Below, piece by piece: positions 15,563-23,381 of a DNA stretch of 64,000 nt (positions are counted from its first letter, which is position 1; every line of letters begins with the position of its first letter). Position numbers and translations under genes: made by a program. The stretch spans positions 2,108,001 through 2,172,000 of the forward strand of contig NZ_JBDFMM010000001.1 in the NCBI RefSeq assembly GCF_047238265.1, written 5' to 3'. The notes under the pieces were generated by a model. That model was given only the letters and a program-made list of their open reading frames with translations, did not search any database and was not told the DNA's origin. This DNA comes from Paenibacillus_F sp047238265. GTDB taxonomy: Bacteria > Bacillota > Bacilli > Paenibacillales > NBRC-103111.

Positions 15563-16426
15563 ATGGCCATAAATGATAACGTTTTAATTAAAATCCGGCA
15601 GATGAAAACGAGCCTCACACCCGTCGAGAAAGCGGTGGGCGAGTACATACTGGAGAACGTGGAGGAAATCCCGCACCTCTCGATCAAAAATCTGGCCCAG
15701 CTGACGAGAACCAGCGACGCCTCCGTTCTGCGGTTCTGCAAAACGATGGGATACTCCGGCTACCGGAGCTTCATCGTCAGTATTTCCGCTTCACTCGGCT
15801 CCATGCACGAAGAGGAAACGAATCCGTACCGGGATATCCAGCCCGGCGATGACCTGTCCACGATTATCGTGAATATTTCGCGGACCAACGGCCAGTCCAT
15901 TGAAGATACGCTCCAGGTAATCGACAAGAGCGAAATCGCGCGGGCCGTTGACGTCCTCCGCTCGTGCAGGAGAGTCGCCTTTTTCGGAATCGGGGCGTCC
16001 GGTCTGGTCGGAATCGATGCGGAACAGAAATTTTCGCGGATCAACAAGATGTGCCACACCTATACGGACGGGCACAGCATGCTGACGGCGGCAACACTGC
16101 TGGAGAAGGGGGATGCGGCCATCTTTATCTCCAATTCGGGAGAAACGGTCGAAGTTCTCGATGCGCTGGAAATCGCCAAAAAGAACGGCGCCTGTCTGAT
16201 CGCCATCACGAAGTATACGAAAAGCCGGCTCGCGGATCAGGCGAACATCCTGCTTAGCATTTCCACACCGGAAATTACGATCCGCAGCGGCGCGATGGGT
16301 TCGCGGATTGCGATGCTCACGGTAGTAGATATTCTTTTCGCCGGTGTGGCAAGTGCGGAATACAAACACGTGAAAAAATATTTAACCAAAACGCACAATA
16401 TCGTGGCGGGAAAGCAGCGGCGTTAA
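15563..16426 (+). CDS. RpiR/MurR-family transcriptional regulator
   Basis: This 287-residue protein has an N-terminal HTH_6 domain (residues 1-77; VGEYILENVEEIPHLSIKNLAQLTRTSDASVLRFCKTMGYSGYRSF) and a C-terminal SIS domain (about 125-260) with FFGIGASGLVGIDAEQKFSRI and FISNSGETVEVLDALEIAKKNGACLIAIT, which senses phosphosugars. Its position directly upstream of murQ and a sugar importer suggests MurNAc-6-phosphate as the ligand, as for E. coli MurR. The start is supported by AGTAGGGAAAAAT before ATG 15563. Confidence 0.9.
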   Translation: MAINDNVLIKIRQMKTSLTPVEKAVGEYILENVEEIPHLSIKNLAQLTRTSDASVLRFCKTMGYSGYRSFIVSISASLGSMHEEETNPYRDIQPGDDLSTIIVNISRTNGQSIEDTLQVIDKSEIARAVDVLRSCRRVAFFGIGASGLVGIDAEQKFSRINKMCHTYTDGHSMLTAATLLEKGDAAIFISNSGETVEVLDALEIAKKNGACLIAITKYTKSRLADQANILLSISTPEITIRSGAMGSRIAMLTVVDILFAGVASAEYKHVKKYLTKTHNIVAGKQRR

Positions 16427-16452
16427 AATTAAACGGAGAGGTGGGGAATCAA

Positions 16453-16749
16453 ATGTCCGGCACGAAAGCGGATGAAGCGGCCGCCCTGCTCAAGCGGTTT
16501 TCCGCGGTGGAGAAAGCGCGGTTTGCCGTCGCGAGTGTAGAAGTATTCGGCAAACCGGTGCCGTTTACCGCAGAGAGCTTGGCGGAATGGGACCCGCAAG
16601 AGCTGGAAACCCTTTGCAAGATTCTGGGCGGTATGATTTTGACCAAAGAGTATGCGCCGCGTCTTCATGAGATAATGTTGTCCGGTATGAACGACATGGA
16701 CCTGCCTTCTGAAGTCGAGTTCGGACTCATAGACGACAACGACCAATGA
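16453..16749 (+). CDS. Small acidic protein next to the RpiR gene, function unknown
   Basis: This encodes 98 residues from ATG 16453, preceded by GGAGAGGTGGGG. It is helical and acidic, with no membrane segment or known motif; a repeated Leu/Glu pattern (DPQELETLCKILGGMILTKEYAPRLHEIML) suggests a compact helical bundle. It lies 26 bp downstream of the RpiR gene in the same transcript, closed by a terminator at 16815. Not recognised as a family. Confidence 0.65.
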   Translation: MSGTKADEAAALLKRFSAVEKARFAVASVEVFGKPVPFTAESLAEWDPQELETLCKILGGMILTKEYAPRLHEIMLSGMNDMDLPSEVEFGLIDDNDQ

Positions 16750-16814
16750 AGCCGTATCCCGCTCCGCGGTCGCCGTCCTGGCATAAACGGAGGCTATCTT
16801 GAATAAGACAAAGG

Positions 16815-16840
16815 AAGGACCGGGATAAGGTCCTTTTTAT
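16815..16840 (+). terminator. Terminator after the RpiR operon
   Basis: A seven-pair stem AAGGACC/GGTCCTT with a seven-base loop ends in a T-rich run. Confidence 0.8.
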
Positions 16841-16908
16841 TTTGCGCGAAAAGAAAAGGAAAATGCCGCAGGGCAAGGAGAAAAAGAAAATAAAAAAACA
16901 ATAAAATG

Positions 16909-16967
16909 TTTCATCATAAAATATTATTTCAAAAACTGTTGACCAAACTGAAATTTCTCGTTAAGAT
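16909..16967 (+). promoter_or_regulatory. murQ-transporter operon promoter and operator
   Basis: TTGACC (16939-16944), 17 bp, TAAGAT (16962-16967). TTTCATCATAA at 16909-16919 is the motif shared, in the opposite orientation, with the RpiR promoter. Confidence 0.65.
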
Positions 16968-17008
16968 GAAATCAAGAAGTTGAACTAAACAGATGGGGGG
17001 AGAAAGCT

Positions 17009-17923
17009 GTGGATGAGTATTTGGCGAGACTAACGACCGAAGAGATCAACGAGAAGACACAAATGATAGACGAATGTACGACGGAACAGATGCTGCATAT
17101 GATGAACGAACAGGATGCGACGGTTCCGGCCGCGGTTGCCGCTGAAATACCGCAAATTGTGAAAGCGGTTGATATTTTGCACGGGGTTCTTAAAAACGGC
17201 GGCAGAATGTTCTATATCGGAGCGGGATCTTCGGGCAGGCTCGGTGTACTCGACGCATCTGAATGTCCTCCAACTTTCGGTATCGATCCTCTGCGGGTGC
17301 AGGGGCATATCGCCGGAGGAGATGGGGCACTACGAATAGCTGTGGAAGGTTTTGAGGACAATAGAGATGAGGGCATCGCCCTGATCGAACGGTGCGGCGT
17401 AACGGATAAAGACGCGGTTATCGGAATTACGGCCAGCGGAAGCGCACAATTTGTCATTGCCGGCTTGAACCGGGCAAGGGAAATCGGAGCAGCGACCATC
17501 GGTCTTGTGAACAACAAGCATTCCAAACTCGAATCCGTTTGCGACGTATGCATCGCACCGGTTGTCGGGCCGGAAGTCATTATGGGATCGACCCGATTGA
17601 AAGCGGGTACGGCACAGAAGCTGGTCCTGAACATGCTTACGACCTGCACGATGGTGAAACTCGGCAAAACCTACAACAATCTGATGGTAGACCTGAAAGC
17701 AAGCAACATCAAACTGAAAGACCGCTCCGTACGAATCATAAAAGCGGCCACGGGCGTGGATGACAAGACCGCCGCTGTGGTTTTGGAAAGCGCTTCCATG
17801 AGTTGCAAGCTGGCGATCATGATGATCAAAAGCGGCCTGGACGCCGTTTCGGCGCAGCGGGTGCTTGATCAGTGCGAGGGCAGTTTAAAAGCGGCAATAC
17901 GAACCACGACAAACGTGGTGTAA
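17009..17923 (+). CDS. murQ: N-acetylmuramic acid 6-phosphate etherase
   Basis: MurQ removes lactate from MurNAc-6-phosphate to give GlcNAc-6-phosphate. The 304-residue length is standard. The SIS core shows FYIGAGSSGRLGVLDASECPPTFG (residues about 70-93), GITASGSAQFVIAGLNRARE, and the family block GPEVIMGSTRLKAGTAQKLVLNMLTTCTMVKLGKTYNNLMVD. The GTG start follows GGGGGGAGAAAG. It heads an operon with a lipoprotein, two permease genes and perhaps the GNAT gene, consistent with import and breakdown of cell-wall amino sugar. Confidence 0.96.
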   Translation: MDEYLARLTTEEINEKTQMIDECTTEQMLHMMNEQDATVPAAVAAEIPQIVKAVDILHGVLKNGGRMFYIGAGSSGRLGVLDASECPPTFGIDPLRVQGHIAGGDGALRIAVEGFEDNRDEGIALIERCGVTDKDAVIGITASGSAQFVIAGLNRAREIGAATIGLVNNKHSKLESVCDVCIAPVVGPEVIMGSTRLKAGTAQKLVLNMLTTCTMVKLGKTYNNLMVDLKASNIKLKDRSVRIIKAATGVDDKTAAVVLESASMSCKLAIMMIKSGLDAVSAQRVLDQCEGSLKAAIRTTTNVV

Positions 17924-17955
17924 ATTTTCATATCCTTGGGGGAGGCTTGTTATTC

Positions 17956-19377
17956 ATGAAAAGAAAATTGCGTGCAGCAGCATCGGTATTGGTATTAACC
18001 ATGGCAGTGTCCACACTGGCGGCTTGCGGAGATTCCGGTAAAAAAGAAGGCGGCGCGGCGGGCGATCCGAACGCCAAAGACACCATCACAGCCCTGCTTC
18101 CGCCGGTGTCCGCGAGCTACCAGAACAATTTTGCCCAGATGGCAAAAGATTTCAACGCATTGTACCCGAACCTGACGCTGAAAATCGAACCCGCAAGCTG
18201 GGAAGACATTACACAGAAGCTGGATACGCAGGTGAATGCGGGCAGCCCTCCCGATATCGCGTTCATGGGATCTGACGGCATTTCGAAGTACATGCAGCAG
18301 GAAATGATGATGGACATCAAAGACGTGGCTACCAAAGAAATGGTGGAAGATTTCGATCAGGCTCCGCTTGAGTATATGAAGAAAGGCGACGGCCTTTACG
18401 GCTTCCCGGCGTATATGGAAGTTCACGCGATCGGCGGCAACCGCGAATACCTCGAGAAAGCGGGCATCGACTGGAAGAAAGTCCAGAAAGAAGGCTGGAC
18501 GTTTGACGAGTTCCGCGAAGCGATCAAGAAGGGCGTCGTTTCCGAAGGCGGCAAAACATCCCGTTACGGCTTCGTGTTTGCGACTGCGGGCGTAGCGTCG
18601 AAAGATTATCTGAACATCCTGATCAAAAATGCGGGCATGCCTGCACCGTTCAACAAAGATCTGAAATACGCTTACACCAGCAAGAACTATCTGGAAGTGT
18701 TAAAAGACATCCGCACGATGATCGATGACGGCTCCATGCCGAAAGAGCTCAGCTCCATCGACGCCGGCAAGCGCTGGAACATGTTCCTGACCGGTCAAAC
18801 GATGATTACCGGTAAAGGCCTGGCGACTTTCGAGAACTCCGCCAAGAAAAACAACGAGAAGCTGAAAGCCAATGACGGCAGCGCCGTCAAAGGAAGCGTT
18901 CCGGTTGAATACACGGTTCTGCCGGTTCCGACCTTCGCCGGACAAAAACAACAGTCCAGTGTAGCGGTTGACGGTTATGTGACTTTCCGCGGATCGAAAG
19001 AACCGACGGCCGCGCATAAAGCCAACGTCGTGAAAGCGGCCTACTTCCTTGCAAGCGGTAAAATAGCGGCAACGACGAACAACGACTTGTTTGTCGCTCA
19101 CATCACGAAGAGCGGCAAGAAAGAAGCCGAAAGCATGACCGTTAACCGTGATGCCGATAACAAAGCGGCGGTTGAAACGATGCTGAAGAACGCGGCTCCT
19201 GCCCGTCCGGACATCCCGGCCGACCTGGGCGCGAAAGCGATCAAACTGGAAGAAGAAGTGATCATTCCTAAGCTTCAAGCGCTCATTTCGGGCGAAACGA
19301 CTCCGGAGAAAATGTACGAAGCGGTTAAATCGGCAGCGGTGCAGGCGTTCGGCGCGGACGGTGTCGTAAAAGAATAG
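17956..19377 (+). CDS. Sugar ABC transporter substrate-binding lipoprotein
   Basis: This 473-residue protein has a lipoprotein signal peptide ending in LAACGD (Cys at residue 24). The mature part has the family-1 extracellular binding protein fold of CUT1 importers: NDFNALYPNLTLKIEPASWEDITQKLDTQVNAGSPPDIAFMGSD near the N-terminus and DGYVTFRGSKEPTAAHKANVVKAAYFL later. By position between murQ and two permease genes it probably binds MurNAc or a MurNAc-containing glycan; specificity is inferred. GGGGGAGG precedes ATG 17956. No ATPase gene is in the operon, so a shared MsmX-type ATPase is likely. Confidence 0.9.
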   Translation: MKRKLRAAASVLVLTMAVSTLAACGDSGKKEGGAAGDPNAKDTITALLPPVSASYQNNFAQMAKDFNALYPNLTLKIEPASWEDITQKLDTQVNAGSPPDIAFMGSDGISKYMQQEMMMDIKDVATKEMVEDFDQAPLEYMKKGDGLYGFPAYMEVHAIGGNREYLEKAGIDWKKVQKEGWTFDEFREAIKKGVVSEGGKTSRYGFVFATAGVASKDYLNILIKNAGMPAPFNKDLKYAYTSKNYLEVLKDIRTMIDDGSMPKELSSIDAGKRWNMFLTGQTMITGKGLATFENSAKKNNEKLKANDGSAVKGSVPVEYTVLPVPTFAGQKQQSSVAVDGYVTFRGSKEPTAAHKANVVKAAYFLASGKIAATTNNDLFVAHITKSGKKEAESMTVNRDADNKAAVETMLKNAAPARPDIPADLGAKAIKLEEEVIIPKLQALISGETTPEKMYEAVKSAAVQAFGADGVVKE

Positions 19378-19460
19378 AGGTTACAATCGGATAGCCGTGT
19401 GACTAACATGCGGCTATCTGATATGTAGAATGAATTACAGGATGGAGAGGGGTGCGAGAG

Positions 19461-20363
19461 ATGACTCAACCAGCAAAACCGGTTAAAAGACGGAAAATCA
19501 GAGGAGACGGCGCCTGGGGCTATGCCTTTATCGCGGTTGCGCTTCTCGTCTATGCGCTGTTTACGGCTTACCCGGTTATTAGTGCCTTTATCATTAGCTT
19601 TCAGAAATACAGACCGCTGGGTTCTACCTTTATCGGGTTCGACAACTATACCGCGACCTTTAAAGACCCGCTGTTCTGGAAATCCGTCGTTAATACGATC
19701 ATCTATACGGTTCTGACGGTACCTGTCGCCCTGTTCCTTTCTTTTGCGGTCGCGATTCTCATTCTTCCGCTGAAGAAAAAACTGCAGACGACGTTTAAAG
19801 CGATTTACTATTTGCCTGCCGTAGCTTCCGGCGTTGCCTTGTCGGTCGTATGGCTGTGGATTTTCGACCCGATGCCGTCGGGTATACTGAACAAACTGAT
19901 CAGCTATATCGGAATCAGCAATCAGAACTGGCTCGGATCAAGCGCTACCGCAATGTTCTCATTGGTTCTCATGGCCTGGCTGTCCAGTCACGGCACAAGC
20001 ATTATTATTTACTTGGCCGCGCTGCTGGGTATCGATGAGAGCTATTACGAGGCAGCCGAGCTTGACGGAGCGAACTTCTTTAAAAAGCTCTGGTACATCG
20101 TTATTCCTTGCTTGAAACCGACTACTTTGTTTCTGCTCGTGACAGGTGTGATCGGCTCGTTCCAGGTTTTCCAGAACGCGTATCTCATGACGGGAGGCGG
20201 TCCGGACAATGCGACGACGATGGTCGGCCTGCTCGTGTTCAACAACGCGTTCAAATACTTCGACTTCGGCAAAGCGGCCGCGCAGTCTCTGATTTTGGCC
20301 TTTATTATAGCGGGGATCTCACTGGTTCAGTTCAAATTCCTCGGCAAAGAAGTGGAATATTGA
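19461..20363 (+). CDS. Sugar ABC transporter permease (MalF/UgpA type)
   Basis: This 300-residue protein has six membrane helices, with the permease EAA loop YEAAELDGANFFKKLWYIVIPCLKPTT around residues 197-224. A short basic N-terminus (PVKRRKIRG) precedes helix 1. ATG 19461 is chosen because GGAGAGGGG ends eight bases upstream; a GTG at 19452 overlaps that site. It pairs with the next gene to form the channel of the importer. Confidence 0.92.
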   Translation: MTQPAKPVKRRKIRGDGAWGYAFIAVALLVYALFTAYPVISAFIISFQKYRPLGSTFIGFDNYTATFKDPLFWKSVVNTIIYTVLTVPVALFLSFAVAILILPLKKKLQTTFKAIYYLPAVASGVALSVVWLWIFDPMPSGILNKLISYIGISNQNWLGSSATAMFSLVLMAWLSSHGTSIIIYLAALLGIDESYYEAAELDGANFFKKLWYIVIPCLKPTTLFLLVTGVIGSFQVFQNAYLMTGGGPDNATTMVGLLVFNNAFKYFDFGKAAAQSLILAFIIAGISLVQFKFLGKEVEY

Positions 20364-20381
20364 GGAAAGGGGGGGCGAGCT

Positions 20382-21242
20382 ATGGCGCTCTATAACAATC
20401 ACGCAGGAAATCGCACAGCCAGATACAGCCGGAATGCGGTCATTATCGTAATCCTTACCCTGTTTGCGCTGGCTACGATTTTCCCGATTTACTTTATGCT
20501 TATTTCTTCTTTCGGAGATCCGATCGAGGCTGGTGCGGTGAGCTATTCCCTGCTTCCTACCAAATTTACTCTGGCATCTTACAAGTTTTTCTTCGATTAT
20601 AGCGAGTATTCCATCCGCTGGCTGCTCAACTCTCTGATCGTAGCCACGACCGTGATGGTGTCCAATGTGATTTTCGCCAGTATGGCCGGTTACGCGTTCT
20701 CGAAAATCAAATTCAAGGGCAGAGCGATGCTCTTTACCATCCTTTTGATCGCGATGATGATTCCGTATCAGGTTACACAAGTTCCGCTTTATATCCTGAT
20801 CGTAAACATCTTTCATATTCAGAATACGTACAGTGCGCTTATTCTGCCGGGCCTGGTAACCGTGTATAACATCTTCCTTGCCAAGCAGTTCATGAGCAGC
20901 ATTCCGACCGAGATTATCGAAAGCGCCAAGATTGAAGGCTGCAATCAGTTCCAGATTTATTTCCGGGTCATTCTTCCGTTGTCCAAAACGGTATTGGCCG
21001 TCATGGCGATCCTGACGTTTATGGACAGCTGGAACACCTTCTTCTGGCCGTTCCTCGTAACCAATACGATGGATATGCAGACCATTCAGGTCGGCCTTAA
21101 AAACTTCCGGTTTGCGAACACGACTTATTTCGCGCCGATGATGGCAGGTGCCACTATCTCCGCCCTGCCGATGTTCGTTCTCTTCTTCAGCCTCCAAAGA
21201 TACTTCCTTGAAGGGGTCACCGTAGGTGCGGTGAAGGGGTAA
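20382..21242 (+). CDS. Sugar ABC transporter permease (MalG/UgpE type)
   Basis: This 286-residue protein has six membrane helices; the EAA loop is IPTEIIESAKIEGCNQFQIYFRVILPLSKT around residues 173-203, where the usual EAA is ESA. The C-terminus FSLQRYFLEGVTVGAVKG is typical of MalG-type subunits. It starts 18 bp after the preceding permease with AGGAAAGGGGG as ribosome site. Confidence 0.92.
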   Translation: MALYNNHAGNRTARYSRNAVIIVILTLFALATIFPIYFMLISSFGDPIEAGAVSYSLLPTKFTLASYKFFFDYSEYSIRWLLNSLIVATTVMVSNVIFASMAGYAFSKIKFKGRAMLFTILLIAMMIPYQVTQVPLYILIVNIFHIQNTYSALILPGLVTVYNIFLAKQFMSSIPTEIIESAKIEGCNQFQIYFRVILPLSKTVLAVMAILTFMDSWNTFFWPFLVTNTMDMQTIQVGLKNFRFANTTYFAPMMAGATISALPMFVLFFSLQRYFLEGVTVGAVKG

Positions 21243-21321
21243 TACGGACACGCTTATCCTGCTATTTCCGTTCTTTTTGTGACGGAGCAGGGATGGCGGA
21301 ACCGCAGCGTACTCAAACAAG

Positions 21322-21434
21322 ACGGGCTTTTATTCCGAAAAGCGGGCCCGCACGAAGGCATCCGGACATTTTCCGATGCCCGTGCGGGAGCTTTGTCCGA
21401 GAATCTCGGCGGATTACGGAAGCCCGTTTTTTTA
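21322..21434 (+). other. Strong branched RNA structure ending in a T-run
   Basis: An outer stem ACGGGCTT (21322-21329)/AAGCCCGT (21420-21427) encloses a 14-pair bulged hairpin (CCCGCACG..GGCATC with GATGCC..CGTGCGGG, 21347-21388) and a short CCGAG/CTCGG hairpin, then seven T. It is most simply a three-way-junction terminator at the end of the transporter genes; because a gene follows 100 bp later it could also act as a leader or attenuator. Confidence 0.55.
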
Positions 21435-21532
21435 TAGGCACAGGCAGGGAATCGGGATGTTTTAAAGCCGGATAGGCTTACAGCGGGCGGACATTACAGG
21501 TCTATGAGGTAAAAGGGAGAGGGAGTGTCAAG

Positions 21533-22501
21533 ATGATCGAATCATGGAATCAATCCTTTACGGATGAGGTAATCCGGCTGTGGAACACGGAGGCCGTTAA
21601 GGACGGCTACAAAGAAATGACGGGCCGGAGCTTTAACGGGATTTTCCTGTCCAGTCCTTATTTTGACGAGGAGAATACGTTCGTTATGCGGGAGGCGGAT
21701 GGAACAATCGTCGGTTTCGCCTGCGGCTGCACGGGCGACGACCTTCCTTTAGGCGATGCCGCGGGTTATATCACCTGCATCGTGCTCTCGGCGGACCGTC
21801 AGACCGATGCGAATTACCGTCTGCTGCTGGAAGCTCTGGAAAGGCGGTTCCGGCAGCTCGGCAAAAAGCAGGCGGATGTTCTTTTCTTCAATCCGATGAT
21901 GCTGCCGTGGTATATCCCGGATACGCCGGGACATGAACACAACAATGCTCCGGGAGTTCCGGCGGGCAGCCGCCTGCATGAATTTCTGCTCGGCGAAGGC
22001 TATGCCGAGCGGGCCAGAGAATGCGCCATGTACTTGAACCTGGCGGCATTCTCCATCCCGGACGAAATCCGGGCCAAGGAAGCGCGGGCCGCTGCCGGAG
22101 GCTACTCCGCCGGGCTGTTCGACCCTGCCCGGCATAAGGGCATAGAAGCCATGCTGCAGGGCTTCGACAACCCGCTGTGGCAGAAGGAAATTGCCGCAAG
22201 CACGGCAAACGGCGTGCCTGTCGTTATCGCGGCCCGCCAGGGACAAGCGGTCGGCTTCGCCGGTCCCGTTATCCGGCAGGAAAACGGCCGCGGCTATTTT
22301 GCCGGCATCGGCGTTCATCCGGAGCATGAAGGGCACGGGCTGGGCAGCCTGCTTTTCTTCAGGCTGTGCGAAGCGTTCAAGGATATAGGAACGGATTACA
22401 TGTCCCTGTATACCGGCAGCACGAACCCGGCCATCCGCATATACGAGAAGGCCGGATTTACGACGGTAAAGCAATTCGCCGTCATGCGCAAAGCATTGTA
22501 G
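21533..22501 (+). CDS. Double-GNAT acetyltransferase
   Basis: This 322-residue protein contains two GNAT-type halves. The N-terminal one (residues 1-160) is diverged; the C-terminal one (about 190-322) has VVIAARQGQAVGFAGPVI and the acetyl-CoA-binding IGVHPEHEGHGLGSLLFFRLCEAF, followed by LYTGSTNPAIRIYEKAGFTTVKQF. The acceptor is unknown. Following the MurNAc importer genes on the same strand suggests acetylation of a cell-wall sugar or peptide, but a structured terminator-like element lies between. GGGAGAGGGAG precedes the ATG. Confidence 0.8.
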   Translation: MIESWNQSFTDEVIRLWNTEAVKDGYKEMTGRSFNGIFLSSPYFDEENTFVMREADGTIVGFACGCTGDDLPLGDAAGYITCIVLSADRQTDANYRLLLEALERRFRQLGKKQADVLFFNPMMLPWYIPDTPGHEHNNAPGVPAGSRLHEFLLGEGYAERARECAMYLNLAAFSIPDEIRAKEARAAAGGYSAGLFDPARHKGIEAMLQGFDNPLWQKEIAASTANGVPVVIAARQGQAVGFAGPVIRQENGRGYFAGIGVHPEHEGHGLGSLLFFRLCEAFKDIGTDYMSLYTGSTNPAIRIYEKAGFTTVKQFAVMRKAL

Positions 22502-22581
22502 GGCGCTAACGCGCTCTGCGGAATCCCTTAGGGGCCGTCTTATGCTTTGATAAAAAAATAGGATTTGAACCGATGGCAAGA

Positions 22582-22610
22582 GGCATCCTTATAGAAGGAT
22601 GTCTTTTTTT
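22582..22610 (+). terminator. Intrinsic terminator
   Basis: A nine-pair stem GGCATCCTT/AAGGATGTC (one G-T pair), four-base loop, then seven T. Confidence 0.88.
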
Positions 22611-22886
22611 GTATACTGCGTAGTTGATGAAAGTGTTAATGAATCGGAAGAAACATCCTTAGCGCTAAGATAATCGCTTCTTCTGAATGAATTATTTAGA
22701 TGTATATCCTAAATATTAGAATATTTATATGTATTAGGTATAAAAGTCATTAAAGTACCAAAAAAAGTAATGAAAACCTACTTAAAGTTAAAATGGATAA
22801 AAGATAAGATATAAGCAAGGAAATCAAATAAAGGAAAGCGCTTCACCAAAAGAATTACACAGTCCATTCTACCGGGAGGGAATAAA
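22611..22886 (+). promoter_or_regulatory. A+T-rich control region of the Cys-rich peptide operon
   Basis: An 18-bp palindrome TAAATATT-AG-AATATTTA lies at 22710-22727, TATAAA at about 22740 is a -10 candidate, and AAGCGCTT at 22836-22843 inside GGAAAGCGCTTCA resembles the core of a catabolite-response or other palindromic operator. No exact promoter can be assigned. Confidence 0.4.
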
Positions 22887-23381
22887 GTGCATTCGGTACA
22901 AGAGGAAAAAGATCATAGAAGATTTTTAAAACAAACAATCGAGCATTACAAGCTGGGGAAATTTTTCCCCGAAGAACTTATCCTTTTTGCCAAATCGGAT
23001 CCGGTATCCTTTGAATGGATGAGGCATACCGAACACGGAACGATCGTATTCCTGATGAGTGCCGCATGTTCCGCCTGCAACATGGACTTCGCGACTTCCT
23101 TTATGAGCCGTCACCCCGGCTTTAACTATTGCATCCTTTTCGAAGGAAGCCCGGAGTCAGTGGAAGACCTGCGTGAAGAACTCACCCCTGAGGTACGGCT
23201 TCATCGGTGCGAAACGGTAAAACTGCACAGCCAGCTTATGGTAAACGCGGTTCCGTATGCGATTGTGCTCAACAAAGTCGGACAGGCGGTCGGAGCGGGA
23301 GTTTTTGACAAGATAGACAGTTTGAACCGTGCCGCTGCTCCCTTGATACGCGTCTACCGCAATCAGCAGTTGAACGAATGA
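22887..23381 (+). CDS. Thioredoxin-like protein with CSAC motif, first gene of peptide operon
   Basis: This 164-residue protein has a thioredoxin-fold core: TIVFLMSAACSACNMDFATSF puts the CxxC (Cys-Ser-Ala-Cys) after beta-strand 1 near residues 60-63, and VNAVPYAIVLNKVGQAVGAG gives the cis-Pro loop. There is no signal peptide or clear anchor, so it may act at the cytoplasmic face. The GTG start has GGGAGGG upstream. It overlaps the ABC exporter gene by four bases. A thiol-disulfide role in handling the Cys-rich peptide encoded downstream is inferred. Confidence 0.75.
   Translation: MHSVQEEKDHRRFLKQTIEHYKLGKFFPEELILFAKSDPVSFEWMRHTEHGTIVFLMSAACSACNMDFATSFMSRHPGFNYCILFEGSPESVEDLREELTPEVRLHRCETVKLHSQLMVNAVPYAIVLNKVGQAVGAGVFDKIDSLNRAAAPLIRVYRNQQLNE

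Noticed and set aside
21749..22579. 276-codon minus-strand frame opposite the double-GNAT gene
   Set aside because: It covers the terminator-side region and has no ribosome site; the plus strand has GNAT motifs.
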